Assembly (NCBI GenBank): GCA_002781365.1
Contig: PETN01000020.1
Coordinates: 1-64,000, forward strand
DNA length: 64,000 nucleotides
Direction of reading: 5' to 3'
Origin: Sulfurimonas sp. CG01_land_8_20_14_3_00_36_23
GTDB taxonomy: Bacteria > Campylobacterota > Campylobacteria > Campylobacterales > Sulfurimonadaceae
The first letter of the stretch is position 1. Each line of letters begins with the position of its first letter. The notes beneath the pieces were generated by a model. That model was not told the DNA's origin. It saw only the letters and a list, made by a program, of their open reading frames with translations, and ran no database searches. A program made the translations under genes and the position numbers. Positions 1 to 8,245 of this stretch are shown in pieces.

Positions 1-97
1 TGATACAATTTTAAGAGAAATTAGGTGTTGACACAGAATTTATTACACTCCCATATTTAAAAACGATGGTACTTTTGTTGATAACATAACTGTTGAT

Positions 98-1369
98 GTG
101 GCAGTTGATGTTACAAAATATACTACTATTCTTCCATTAGGGCAAGTGCCTTTGCTTGTTGTTAGACTTGGTTGGACTGATGTTCCTCTTACGACTACTG
201 TTACTGAGTGGAGTGACTTGATATTTGGGAATCAACGCAAACAACTAAATGAGTATGAACTCAGAAATACTCATGGCTCAATGTCGTTTAAGCCTGTAAT
301 AGAGAGTGAGGGTGTTGCTAACGATGGCATCATTACTATTAACATGAACTACACGCACCCTCAATATACAGATATAAATGGAAGCCAAAAATCTGATGTT
401 GAATTACGAAAAGGAGAAGCACTTGCTATTGTAGATAACTATGTAGATTTCGCTCAGTATGATTTAAACGGAGATAATACTCTTTCAAGTGCTGAACTAA
501 CTATTATCTTTGTGTTAGCAGGACAAGAGCAAGCCATGACAGCTGATAAAGCACATAATGGCTCTGTTTGGGGAAGATGGATGAGCGGTTTTATGCCTTT
601 CTACACACAAGATGCGGTTAAACTACTAGATATTGTTGTCAAAGCAGGAGATATTACAATAGGTGAACTTCACGGCACACAAATCGCAACTGTTGGAATT
701 GTTGCTCACGAACTTCATCATGCCCTTTACAACTCTATTGACATCTATGACCTTGACAACACAACAAGAGGTATAGGAAATTTTGGGATGATGAGCGGTG
801 GAGCACATGGTTTTGATGTGACTCGTGGAGATAGAGCGGGTGATTCCCCTGCCTTGGCAAATGCTTACACTCAAATCAAAGCAGGATTAGTTGTTCCACA
901 AGAGATTAATGCAAGTACGAATGGTTTAGTTTCTATTCCTGCAAATCTAACGACGTATAATGTTATTAAAATTAACACAAGCAGACCGAATGAATACTTT
1001 TTAGTTGAGAACTATGTAGCTGTTGCAGAGAGAGGAAATCCTATTATTTCGGGTTGGGATAATCTAAATAGTGGGTTATTAGTGCTTCGTGTAAATGAAA
1101 ATAAGACTGATAATACAGACGAGACAAACAGAATGGTAGAAGTAATTGAGGCAGATGGAAATACAAACATTGATTACAAAGATGCGTTTCATAACACAAT
1201 GCCCGATGTGGCTACTACTTTATTTTATGAGGGCAATGCAGTAGTAATGTCGCCAAATTCATTGACAGCGAGTTCTAACTTTGCTGATGGTACAAGTTCG
1301 GGTATTACGCTTGATGGTGTATCGAGAAATGCTGATGGTTCTATTAGTTTTAATGTGACTTATCAATAA
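98..1369 (+). CDS. M6-type zinc metalloprotease, probably missing its true N-terminus
   Basis: Secreted-type metallopeptidase resembling the immune inhibitor A (M6) family. The zinc-binding HELHH is at residues 204-208. It is followed by the GIGNFGMMSGG stretch, which resembles the family's G-x-G-x-F-x-x-MS-x-G segment downstream of the active site. An EF-hand-like loop, DLNGDNTLSSAEL, lies near residue 122 and suggests calcium binding. The only in-frame start is a GTG with no clear ribosome binding site and no signal peptide follows it, which is odd for this family. The translation upstream of the GTG (from about base 32) still reads like protein, so the start is probably an artefact of truncation or frameshift. 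It is followed by an inverted pair of the 15-bp dispersed motif that could end its transcript. Family assignment is firm; whether the gene is intact is doubtful. Confidence 0.75.
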   Translation: MAVDVTKYTTILPLGQVPLLVVRLGWTDVPLTTTVTEWSDLIFGNQRKQLNEYELRNTHGSMSFKPVIESEGVANDGIITINMNYTHPQYTDINGSQKSDVELRKGEALAIVDNYVDFAQYDLNGDNTLSSAELTIIFVLAGQEQAMTADKAHNGSVWGRWMSGFMPFYTQDAVKLLDIVVKAGDITIGELHGTQIATVGIVAHELHHALYNSIDIYDLDNTTRGIGNFGMMSGGAHGFDVTRGDRAGDSPALANAYTQIKAGLVVPQEINASTNGLVSIPANLTTYNVIKINTSRPNEYFLVENYVAVAERGNPIISGWDNLNSGLLVLRVNENKTDNTDETNRMVEVIEADGNTNIDYKDAFHNTMPDVATTLFYEGNAVVMSPNSLTASSNFADGTSSGITLDGVSRNADGSISFNVTYQ

Positions 1370-1442
1370 GGGGAAAGGCGAGTGATATTTTCTCTCACTG
1401 AAAAGTTAAATGTATGCAATAGTGTTAATGGTGGTGTGTGAG

Positions 1443-1467
1443 AATTAAGGGGACAGGGTACATAATT
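1443..1467. repeat. possible REP/IS200-type end remnant
   Basis: A short stretch containing AAGGGGACAGGGTACAT, flanked by AATTA and TAATT. It resembles from memory the GGGGACAG-type terminal sequences found beside REP-associated Y1 transposases. No transposase gene is nearby, so at most this is a relic. The resemblance was not tested by a search. Confidence 0.25.
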
Positions 1468-1518
1468 AAAAATTAAAATATTTTCTAGCACGCCTCAGTT
1501 ACCAGATTATAAATACCT

Positions 1519-1560
1519 TCGGCATGTGGAAATAAAACTAATAACATTTCCACATGCCAA
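1519..1560. repeat. inverted pair of the dispersed 15-bp motif (terminator-like)
   Basis: One forward copy with one mismatch (TCGGCATGTGGAAAT, 1519-1533) faces a perfect reverse copy (1546-1560) across a 12-base loop. The two arms can pair for at least 13 bp. It lies between the end of the protease gene and the end of the convergent corA gene, the position expected of a bidirectional terminator. Paired Neisseria DUS and Haemophilus USS commonly play this role. Confidence 0.7.
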
Positions 1561-1586
1561 ACATCACACCCTAAACAACTCCGCCA

Positions 1587-2480
1587 TCACTCCCCTATAG
1601 TTGTTATTTTTTTAATATTGCTTATTAGCTTGTTGTAGAGATTGGATTTGCCTAGGACTCTTTGGAGAACATACCTCTCTAAAAATTTGACTAAAGGGAA
1701 GAGAATGAGGAGGGTTGCGAACATAAAGAGTAAGATATTTACAACATTGAGGGTTCCCTCTGGGTTTCCGCTGAAAAAGAGGTTTTCTGTGTTCATACCA
1801 AAAAAACCAACGACAAGATTGAGCGGTAAAAAAACGCCTGAGAGGACTGTGAGTGCGTAGATATTTGTGTTGATTTTATCGTTTTTAAGAGAGTTATAGT
1901 AGCTGTAGAGTGTGTCTAGTTTTGCTGTGTTTAGACTTGCTAAACGCTGGTAGCGCCCTATATGCTCTATGATATTTATAAAAGACTCTTTTGGAAAATT
2001 TTCACTTTTTCCAAAATCACTCATGTACTCTTGTAAAACTTCATCCGCACGGTCTAAGATTCGCTCCACGCGTGTTAAGTCTTTTTTCAAATCAAACCAA
2101 ACATCTAAAAATATCGATGGAATCTTACGCGTATAGAGCCCATCTTCCAGAAGGTCACTCTCTTGTATATATTTTTTTATTAACAACTCTGATTGTCTTA
2201 GTTCTATCTCAATAGAGTGCATGAGTGCCTCATGATTGGCAATTTGTAAAAAATTGTTTTCATCTCTGTTGTAGATGTAGATAGCATTTTCAAGGAACAA
2301 ATAGGGCGTAGAAACCCCCTTGAGCCCCTCACCATCGAGTTCAAAAAAGCGTATAATCAAAAGGGTGTATTTTGTAGTTTTAAAGAGATGGGAGGAGTGG
2401 TCTGGATTTTTAATATCATCTAAGTGTAACTTATCTAAAGAGGAAGTAACCTCTTCAAAGCTTTTTATATTGTTTTGCAT
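1587..2480 (-). CDS. CorA-family magnesium/cobalt transporter
   Basis: Inner-membrane divalent cation channel of the CorA family. It has a long soluble alpha/beta and helical N-terminal region. Two C-terminal membrane segments follow, with the GMN signature (GFFGMNTENLF) at the end of the first, where it forms the selectivity filter. The start is placed at the ATG at 2480, preceded on the coding strand by GGGAGAA about ten bases upstream. An ATG 17 codons earlier has no comparable site. It is a single gene between two inverted motif pairs. The family is clear; the ion transported is not determined by sequence. Confidence 0.85.
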   Translation of the reverse strand: MQNNIKSFEEVTSSLDKLHLDDIKNPDHSSHLFKTTKYTLLIIRFFELDGEGLKGVSTPYLFLENAIYIYNRDENNFLQIANHEALMHSIEIELRQSELLIKKYIQESDLLEDGLYTRKIPSIFLDVWFDLKKDLTRVERILDRADEVLQEYMSDFGKSENFPKESFINIIEHIGRYQRLASLNTAKLDTLYSYYNSLKNDKINTNIYALTVLSGVFLPLNLVVGFFGMNTENLFFSGNPEGTLNVVNILLFMFATLLILFPLVKFLERYVLQRVLGKSNLYNKLISNIKKITTIGE

Positions 2481-2646
2481 ACGCTTTTTCTCCCTTTTAT
2501 TATATAGAGAGATTATAGTATACCACCCCAATATGTCAAGACAGCTATTTTAAAAATCTAATTCCCTGAATACCTGTTACCCTATGCTACACGTTCCTTA
2601 GATTTAGTGTAGTTTTCATCATTTATTTTTAGTAAGAGCAAAACCT

Positions 2647-2686
2647 TTGGCATGTGGAAATAAAAAACTACATTTCCACATGCTAA
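2647..2686. repeat. second inverted pair of the dispersed 15-bp motif
   Basis: A perfect forward copy (2647-2661) and a reverse copy with one mismatch (2672-2686) form a hairpin with a 10-base loop. It lies just downstream of the stop of the lipoprotein gene on the minus strand and could end that transcript before it reaches corA. Confidence 0.7.
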
Positions 2687-2698
2687 TAATGAGAGACT

Positions 2699-3067
2699 CT
2701 ATTTATGAAGGTTGAGCTTTAACTCTGGATATTTTTCTCCAAAACTACGCTCACTATCATCCATAATCTTTGTTCCCTCAGCAATCTCTTTTTCCCCTAG
2801 TTCGATGTTCTGTTTTCCGACAGTCATATCATGGTCTCCACTTTTTACAAGCGCTTCACCATTTTTAATCTTGCTTTCGCCAGATACTTTGAGTTTCAAT
2901 CCGCGATCCCACTCTTTGGCTATCGCTTTTTGATCAACGCTTGTCTCTTTTTCATCGAGTGCATGCATACGCATAAAGTCACTTGTAGTAGGTGCTTTCT
3001 CAGCAAAACATCCCGAAAGTGTGATGAGGAGAAGAGTAGTAAGTGCTGCTATTTTAAAATTTTTCAT
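2699..3067 (-). CDS. small lipoprotein of unknown function
   Basis: A 122-residue protein with an N-terminal membrane segment ending in the lipobox LSGC, so it is probably processed by Lgt/LspA and anchored by lipid. The mature part is hydrophilic and helical, with a repeating pattern of the kind G-E-x-x-x-x-x-G (residues about 60-105) in which glycine and charged residues recur. This looks like a degenerate helical repeat. It follows the small membrane protein gene by 21 bases on the same strand, so the two are probably cotranscribed. I do not recognise the family. Confidence 0.7.
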   Translation of the reverse strand: MKNFKIAALTTLLLITLSGCFAEKAPTTSDFMRMHALDEKETSVDQKAIAKEWDRGLKLKVSGESKIKNGEALVKSGDHDMTVGKQNIELGEKEIAEGTKIMDDSERSFGEKYPELKLNLHK

Positions 3068-3088
3068 AGTATTTCCTTTTTTTGCTCG

Positions 3089-3238
3089 TTAGAGCGGTCG
3101 TCTTCCCTGAATGATTCGGATAAGAACAACAATGATTGCAATCACGAGCAATAGGTGGATAAATCCACCTACTGTGTAACTCGTAACCAAGCCTAAAGCC
3201 CATAACAGTAATAGAATAAGTGCGATACCCCAAAGCAT
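3089..3238 (-). CDS. 49-residue lmo0937-like hydrophobic membrane protein
   Basis: A short gene encoding a very hydrophobic protein that starts MLWGIALILLLLWALG, contains the GGFIHLLLVIAIIVVLI segment and ends in a basic tail, IIQGRRPL. This matches the small lmo0937-family membrane proteins, in which two transmembrane helices surround a TVGGFIH-like turn. The ribosome binding site is very strong (AAAGGAGG eight bases before the ATG at 3238). It lies directly upstream of the lipoprotein gene. The biochemical function of the family is unknown; envelope-stress association is only a guess. Confidence 0.8.
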   Translation of the reverse strand: MLWGIALILLLLWALGLVTSYTVGGFIHLLLVIAIIVVLIRIIQGRRPL

Positions 3239-3269
3239 GCCTGCCTCCTTTTGTAGATAAAAACCTAAA

Positions 3270-4394
3270 TTAGTTGTAGATGATTTTTATATAAGCTCGC
3301 ATGTTCGCTTTTGCTGCTTTTGAATGAATCCTTCCTGGTTTAGGCTCATCGAGTGTAGGTCTAGTCTCTCCATATCCAATGATAAAAATTTTCTCTTTTT
3401 TAATAAGCTTCTCTTCAACGAGATAATCTTTAACAGCTTGTGCTCTTCTTTCACTCAACTTTTGGTTGTATTCCTTAGTACCCATTTCAGATGTATAGCC
3501 AGAGATAAGCATTGTTATTTGAGGATTTTCACTCAGTTGAGAAATGTCTTTTTTAAGTGCACTTTTTGCCTCTTTACTAAGTGCAGACTCGTCAAACTGA
3601 AAATGGATATCCTCAAAAACTAGAATAACTGTTTTCTTCTTTGTTATAGACTCTTTTATCTTCTCTGGAGCGGCAGGTTCTGTTACTACAATAATTATCT
3701 CTTCCTCTTCTACAATGACCACTTTTTGAACAGGAACAACTTCTTTGGTAACACCAAATCTATAAGTAAGACCAATGGAGTAGAGGTCTATATCTCCATC
3801 ATTATTCACTGCATCGTTAATCCGATAGCGTTCTGCTTCTAGGCGTATATCCATCGCATCTGTTATAGCAAACTGAACTCCAGCTCCAAACTTATAGTTT
3901 AAAGCATTTTTGTCAGGATTGTTGTCTGCTACAGAGATTGTTCCTGTTGAGAGAAAAGTGTCCTTTGTTTGCGCATAATGTGCTCCTACTCTACCAAAGA
4001 GTGAAAAATTTTCTGTGAGAGGATAAAGAGCAACTGCATCTATGTTGATTCCCATCACTTCGATTTCACCATCTAAGGTTCCACCAGAGGTAGTGAGAGA
4101 GTAGTCAAATGTTCCGAGATTAAAGTAACCACCCTCTAGGGCAAAATAATTGTTAAACGCATAGCCTCCAAAAAGCTTGTAACCAAGGTTACGGTTATGA
4201 TCGGTGTACGAAGGATTTGTTAAGTTTTGAGTAATTGTTTCTTCATCTATCTTTGTAGCTGACATACCGATGTTAGCACCCATATACCAGCCTAAACTAT
4301 AATCTGTTGTCGTTTCTGCCATCAATGGATTTGCAGAGATTGCTAACAGTAAAAAACTAGCTGTTTTTACAGCTCTAATAACTGTGGATTTCAT
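3270..4394 (-). CDS. OmpA-family outer membrane protein
   Basis: Two-domain envelope protein. Residues 1-26 form a signal peptide ending in MA. Residues about 30-215 are a glycine- and aromatic-rich outer membrane beta-barrel ending in LYSIGLTYRFG. A valine/glutamate-rich linker follows. An OmpA/MotB peptidoglycan-associating domain spans about 255-374, with the NQKLSERRAQAV signature holding the conserved arginine. The usual GHTD loop reads GYTSEMG, so the aspartate that normally contacts the peptide stem is not in place. It probably links the outer membrane to the cell wall. Its promoter lies beyond the 125-bp spacer separating it from the DUF3494 gene. Confidence 0.88.
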   Translation of the reverse strand: MKSTVIRAVKTASFLLLAISANPLMAETTTDYSLGWYMGANIGMSATKIDEETITQNLTNPSYTDHNRNLGYKLFGGYAFNNYFALEGGYFNLGTFDYSLTTSGGTLDGEIEVMGINIDAVALYPLTENFSLFGRVGAHYAQTKDTFLSTGTISVADNNPDKNALNYKFGAGVQFAITDAMDIRLEAERYRINDAVNNDGDIDLYSIGLTYRFGVTKEVVPVQKVVIVEEEEIIIVVTEPAAPEKIKESITKKKTVILVFEDIHFQFDESALSKEAKSALKKDISQLSENPQITMLISGYTSEMGTKEYNQKLSERRAQAVKDYLVEEKLIKKEKIFIIGYGETRPTLDEPKPGRIHSKAAKANMRAYIKIIYN

Positions 4395-4466
4395 TTTTTT
4401 CTCCTCTAAGTATTAAAATTTCCTACTAAATATTGCAAAGATAGCAGGGAACATCTTCTATGTTTT

Positions 4467-4504
4467 GATACAAACTATCAGAAAGCATCCTTCAAGTTTG
4501 TATC
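4467..4504 (-). terminator. 10-bp stem hairpin after the DUF3494 gene
   Basis: GATACAAACT (4467-4476) pairs perfectly with AGTTTGTATC (4495-4504) across an 18-base loop. It starts 15 bases after the stop of the minus-strand DUF3494 gene and lies upstream of the OmpA-type gene. It may terminate or attenuate readthrough. There is no clear uridine run, so an intrinsic terminator is not certain. Confidence 0.45.
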
Positions 4505-4519
4505 TACAAGGTACTCTTT

Positions 4520-6088
4520 TTACTGACACCCTACAGGTGAAGATGCGTTTCCTGGTACTGAAACACGGTTAGAGTCAAACACAAATGCACCATCTGTAAA
4601 CGCACCTGCAAACAATCTACCACATGAGCTTGTACCTGTTTTCATTGTGACATCTCTATATGCAAGGATATTGCCATTCCAAGTAGTGTTTGTTTGGAGT
4701 GTAGCATCTGAACCCGCTTGCCACCAGATATTGGATGCTTTTGCACCGTTGACTAAGAGTATGCGAGCATTAGGTGCTGTACCAACAGTTGAAGCGGATT
4801 GGAAAACGAAGGTAGCATTTGGGTCATCCTGTGCATCAATAGTCAAGTCCCCTGTAATAAGAATAGAGGTGTTAGATGTATAGACACCAGTATAAAAGAG
4901 GTTGTCTCCCTCAACAAGTGCATTTCCTATTGGAGCACCTAAGGTTGTTCCTGCTGCTATGGAAGTTCCTCCAGGCATATTTGCAGGAGTAATACTGAGA
5001 TAGGCTGCACGTAAATCATCTGTAATGTTTTGTGCAGTTACTGTATCTGGATAAGTTATTGTGACAACTGTTCCATTGATTGCAGGAGCAGCACCGCCAC
5101 AAAGACCAAAACCACCAGCATTATCTACTGTAACAGCATTACATTGGTCGAGAGGGTTTAAGACAACATTTCCATCTATCTGTGTATTAGGCGTGGTAAG
5201 CGTATTTGTTACACCAGCTGTAGCAGCGATTCCATACGTTGAAGCTTGAGCGAGAGGCACAAGTTCCACAAGTACACTTGCTGCTGCTGTTGCAAAAGTC
5301 CAATTGTAATCATTGAGCATTGTGTTGCCATCCAAATCTTCTGCAACAGTTGTTATTTTAGCAGTGTAATTTGTATCTGCTGTTAAATTTGCAACTGGTT
5401 TAAAAGAACTAATCTTGTTCACTACCGAGTAGGATACATTTCCATCTACATTAAGCGATGTGTTTGTATCTATCAGAGTAAAAGTCGATGGTGCAGTTGC
5501 AGTGATGGATGAGGGTCTCATTTCCTTGCTAAAAGTAGCAGTTACAATCTTTTTGATTGATATATTGAGATCCCCATTTCTTGGGCTAGTTGAGAGAACA
5601 GTAGGCTTCGTTAAATCAGCAACTAAGCCTGTTGTAAATGACCAAACATAATCACTTGCGAGTGCAACTCCATCTATACTCGTAGCTGCAGTGCTAACTG
5701 TAGCAGTATAAACTGTATTCGCATCTAAGATAGGGAGTGTAGCCAGAGTAAGCTCTGCCATTTTATTTGCATAGCTAACAGCTCCTCCTGTTTCGAGTAC
5801 AGCTGGAGTTCCTTTTGAAAGCGTGAAGCTAGCTGTAGTCAGAGTGGATGCATCCATAGGCAGACTGAATTCGGCTGTAATTGTTCTAATATTACGGGAC
5901 ACATTAACAACATTGTTTTTAGGTGCTATAGCAATGACTGTGGGAGTAGTAAGCGCTGTTACTGAAGGATCTGTAGATGTAGGAGCTTGTCCAAGAATTG
6001 GATTTCCATTATCACACCCACTCACAAAAATGCTCATCAGCATAAGTACACACCAAACAAAGATTTTTTTACGGGTAACTTTTAACAT
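4520..6088 (-). CDS. lipoprotein with two Ig-like domains and a DUF3494 ice-binding-type domain
   Basis: The N-terminus is a lipoprotein signal ending in the lipobox VSGC. Two SbsA/Big_5-like Ig domains follow (about residues 50-155 and 160-270), each with a P-x-x-x-x-x-V-x-x-x-x-x-I-x-x-x-F pattern and ending in a Y-x-W-x-F-x-T strand. Residues about 285-515 are a DUF3494 domain, the beta-solenoid fold of bacterial and algal ice-binding proteins. Recognisable parts are DLRAAYLSI, MPGGTSIAAGTTLG, the DDPNATFVFQ strand and NIWWQAGSDATL. The protein is probably exposed on the cell surface. DUF3494 proteins bind ice or act as adhesins, and sequence alone cannot choose between these. Confidence 0.85.
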   Translation of the reverse strand: MLKVTRKKIFVWCVLMLMSIFVSGCDNGNPILGQAPTSTDPSVTALTTPTVIAIAPKNNVVNVSRNIRTITAEFSLPMDASTLTTASFTLSKGTPAVLETGGAVSYANKMAELTLATLPILDANTVYTATVSTAATSIDGVALASDYVWSFTTGLVADLTKPTVLSTSPRNGDLNISIKKIVTATFSKEMRPSSITATAPSTFTLIDTNTSLNVDGNVSYSVVNKISSFKPVANLTADTNYTAKITTVAEDLDGNTMLNDYNWTFATAAASVLVELVPLAQASTYGIAATAGVTNTLTTPNTQIDGNVVLNPLDQCNAVTVDNAGGFGLCGGAAPAINGTVVTITYPDTVTAQNITDDLRAAYLSITPANMPGGTSIAAGTTLGAPIGNALVEGDNLFYTGVYTSNTSILITGDLTIDAQDDPNATFVFQSASTVGTAPNARILLVNGAKASNIWWQAGSDATLQTNTTWNGNILAYRDVTMKTGTSSCGRLFAGAFTDGAFVFDSNRVSVPGNASSPVGCQ

Positions 6089-6260
6089 GTTAACTCCTTT
6101 TATTGCAAACTGTTGCTTTTAATTTGCAGTGATTCAGCATACTCTTATTATTCTCGCCCTTGAACCATGTTATTTTTTAATATTTTTTCCCAAGATTTAA
6201 AATCTAAAAAAATAGCTCTTTAAAAGGCTGAAATAGCCATTTCTATGGATTTTTATGGAA

Positions 6261-6296
6261 TTTGTGAAGTTTGTGAAGTTTGTGAAGTTTGTGAGA
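6261..6296. repeat. 9-bp tandem repeat upstream of the DUF3494 gene
   Basis: TTTGTGAAG is repeated three times exactly (6261-6287) and a fourth time imperfectly (6288-6296). It lies in the 261-bp intergenic region between the DUF3494 gene and the chemoreceptor gene. Repeats like this can change length by slippage. They are about 170 bp upstream of the DUF3494 start. Confidence 0.8.
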
Positions 6297-6349
6297 AGTC
6301 AAAAGCTTTTTGTTAAGTTGAAGGCATTTACAATGCCCTCTATTTATAT

Positions 6350-7465
6350 TTAATTTGACAAACCATTTAAAGTATCTATAATCTCATCCATTTTATTGCT
6401 TACTTCGTTTACAGAATCAGATATCTCATTCACTTCATTTGCATTTCTGTTGAGGGCATCTGAACTATCAGAAATAGATTGGATAAGAACATTTGTTGTA
6501 GCTGTCGTTTCTGCAAGACTTTTTTGTGTACGCTCAGCAAGCTTTCTCACTTCATCCGCTACAACGGCAAATCCACGTCCATGTTCACCTGCCCGTGCAG
6601 CTTCAATAGCAGCATTTAGAGCCAATAAATTTGTTTGTTCAGCAATATCCCCTATGGTGCTTAAGATATTTTTTGTCTCATTCGCATGGTGCACAAGCGC
6701 TTGAAGATTATTAACCATCTCATTCTCTTTTTGAGAAACATCATGAATACGTTCAACAATATCATTTATCATATCTTTAAAATCTACTATGGTTGTATTT
6801 GTAATATTTTCGATAGTTGCATTAAGGGCTTGTGAGGACTCTATTATAGTCTTGTTAGAATCTTCATTTTGCTTCTGCATATCTTCTAGAGATTGACCAA
6901 GTGAATTGATGTTGTTCAATAAATCAGCCATTTTTGCTTCAACATTTACAACGCTTCGTGTTGCAAAGGAACCATCAGAAAAACTTTTGAGTGTAGCAAT
7001 AGCATTATCTAAATTTTTCTCCGATGAAGCTAGCATATTATTCATACTATTTCTGAGTACATGAACATAGGGGGTTTTAGTGTCAGCAGCAATGCGACAT
7101 GAGTAGTGACCTTTAGAAACTTTGTCTGAGATAAGAACCATTTCTCCAGCTACTCTGGTGTCCTCTAAAACAGCGGATTGATAACTTGTTACAACCTGAT
7201 TAAAATTTTTTTCTGCTTCATCAGTTGCATGTTCGTTTATCTCTACTTTATTTCTCTTAAATTCTATCATCTCTATCAGTTCTAATCTTTTTTGATTTAA
7301 AAGAGTAGAACCCTTGGAACCTATTTGCATATTTACTACCATTACAGTAAAAAATCCTACTACACCCACAACTGCCTGAATGATGCTTGAAGCTGTTAAA
7401 AACATAGATGCTATTACAGTTGCAAATACTACGGCTATAATTATATTCTTTTGTAAATGATTCAT
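6350..7465 (-). CDS. methyl-accepting chemotaxis protein, CetA-like
   Basis: Membrane-anchored chemoreceptor without a periplasmic sensor. A hydrophobic hairpin at residues about 8-46 is followed by a coiled region and the standard MCP signalling domain. The hairpin tip that binds CheA and CheW reads [20 protein letters not shown] followed by [17 protein letters not shown]. It lies ten bases downstream of a gene for a lone PAS-domain protein. This pairing matches the bipartite CetA/CetB energy-taxis receptor of Campylobacter jejuni, in which a separate PAS protein supplies the sensor. Receptor class is certain; the CetA role is inferred from the pairing. Confidence 0.85.
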   Translation of the reverse strand: MNHLQKNIIIAVVFATVIASMFLTASSIIQAVVGVVGFFTVMVVNMQIGSKGSTLLNQKRLELIEMIEFKRNKVEINEHATDEAEKNFNQVVTSYQSAVLEDTRVAGEMVLISDKVSKGHYSCRIAADTKTPYVHVLRNSMNNMLASSEKNLDNAIATLKSFSDGSFATRSVVNVEAKMADLLNNINSLGQSLEDMQKQNEDSNKTIIESSQALNATIENITNTTIVDFKDMINDIVERIHDVSQKENEMVNNLQALVHHANETKNILSTIGDIAEQTNLLALNAAIEAARAGEHGRGFAVVADEVRKLAERTQKSLAETTATTNVLIQSISDSSDALNRNANEVNEISDSVNEVSNKMDEIIDTLNGLSN

Positions 7466-7475
7466 TTGAATATCC

Positions 7476-7859
7476 CTATCTTAATGTTTTATATAATTGT
7501 TGAGCTGCTTCAATTTCTTCTTTTGAAGGTTTTCTCCTGCATGACATGTATGTTTTTTGACGCATAACTTCATTATACATAGGATAAACAGTTGCGTAAA
7601 CCCAGTAGTGTCCACCATCTTTGGTTTTGTTCTTTACATAACCATTCCATACTTTCCCCTCTTTTACAGTGTCCCATAAATCTTTAAAGGCAGCACGAGG
7701 CATATCACTGTGTCTTACTATGTTGTGTGGTTTTCCAATCAACTCATCTAGCTTGTACCCAGCTATTTTACAAAAGTCATCATTTGCAAATAATATAGTT
7801 CCTTTTTCATCCGTTTGTGAGACTAAAAAATCATCGTTTTTCAATATATATTCTTGCAT
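7476..7859 (-). CDS. PAS-domain energy-taxis sensor, CetB/Aer-like
   Basis: A 127-residue protein that is essentially one PAS domain of the Aer type. Its features are [19 protein letters not shown], the motif [22 protein letters not shown] cut across positions 33-55, and the terminal strand [11 protein letters not shown]. In Aer and CetB this domain binds FAD and reports redox state. The domain is followed by a short helical tail. It is the first gene of a two-gene operon with the chemoreceptor downstream. FAD binding is inferred from family resemblance. Confidence 0.82.
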   Translation of the reverse strand: MQEYILKNDDFLVSQTDEKGTILFANDDFCKIAGYKLDELIGKPHNIVRHSDMPRAAFKDLWDTVKEGKVWNGYVKNKTKDGGHYWVYATVYPMYNEVMRQKTYMSCRRKPSKEEIEAAQQLYKTLR

Positions 7860-7892
7860 GAGAGTTTTCCTTTTAACATTGTCTCAACTGTC

Positions 7893-7920
7893 GTACATAG
7901 ATTCCACTCCATCTATGTAC
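7893..7920 (-). promoter_or_regulatory. 10-bp hairpin in the leader of the PAS gene
   Basis: GTACATAGAT (7893-7902) and ATCTATGTAC (7911-7920) form a perfect 10-bp stem with an 8-base loop, 34 bases upstream of the PAS gene start. The rest of the 245-bp gap up to the tRNA has a GC-richer patch at about 7938-7970 around TTCGAA that I cannot match to a known riboswitch. Function unknown. Confidence 0.4.
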
Positions 7921-8104
7921 TTGATTTGATATTAGAAGCCCAGACGCAGGCACTTCGAAGGATTGCTTTGTTTCCATTAATATTATTATTCATGTCTATT
8001 GTATGGAAGTTGGAAATTACAGCAACAATTATATCCAAAATATTGCCAATTATTAAAATGAGAAGGTTTGATTAAATATTTTTTAGGGAATTTGTAAGTA
8101 AGTA

Positions 8105-8181
8105 TGGTGCGCCCGACATGATTCGAACATGTGACCGCTGGTACCGCAAACCAGTGCTCTATCCAGCTGAGCTACGAGCGC
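8105..8181 (-). tRNA. tRNA-Arg (anticodon GCG)
   Basis: A complete cloverleaf on the minus strand. The acceptor stem is GCGCTCG with CGGGCGC (one T-G pair). The D-arm has AGCTCAGCTGGATAGAGC. The anticodon stem CTGGT/ACCAG encloses the loop TTGCGGT, so the anticodon is GCG. The T-arm has the TTCGAAT loop, and CCA is encoded. GCG reads CGC directly and CGU by wobble. Many bacteria instead use an ACG tRNA that TadA converts to inosine. Confidence 0.95.
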
Positions 8182-8245
8182 ACACCATCTCTTATTAGAG
8201 GACGAAATTATAGCACTCTTAGCTTATATTATTCTAAATTAAAAC

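Noticed and set aside
7935-7975. c-di-GMP (GEMM) riboswitch upstream of the PAS gene
   Set aside because: GACGCA and GCAA-like pieces appear but the order and spacing do not match the GEMM aptamer.
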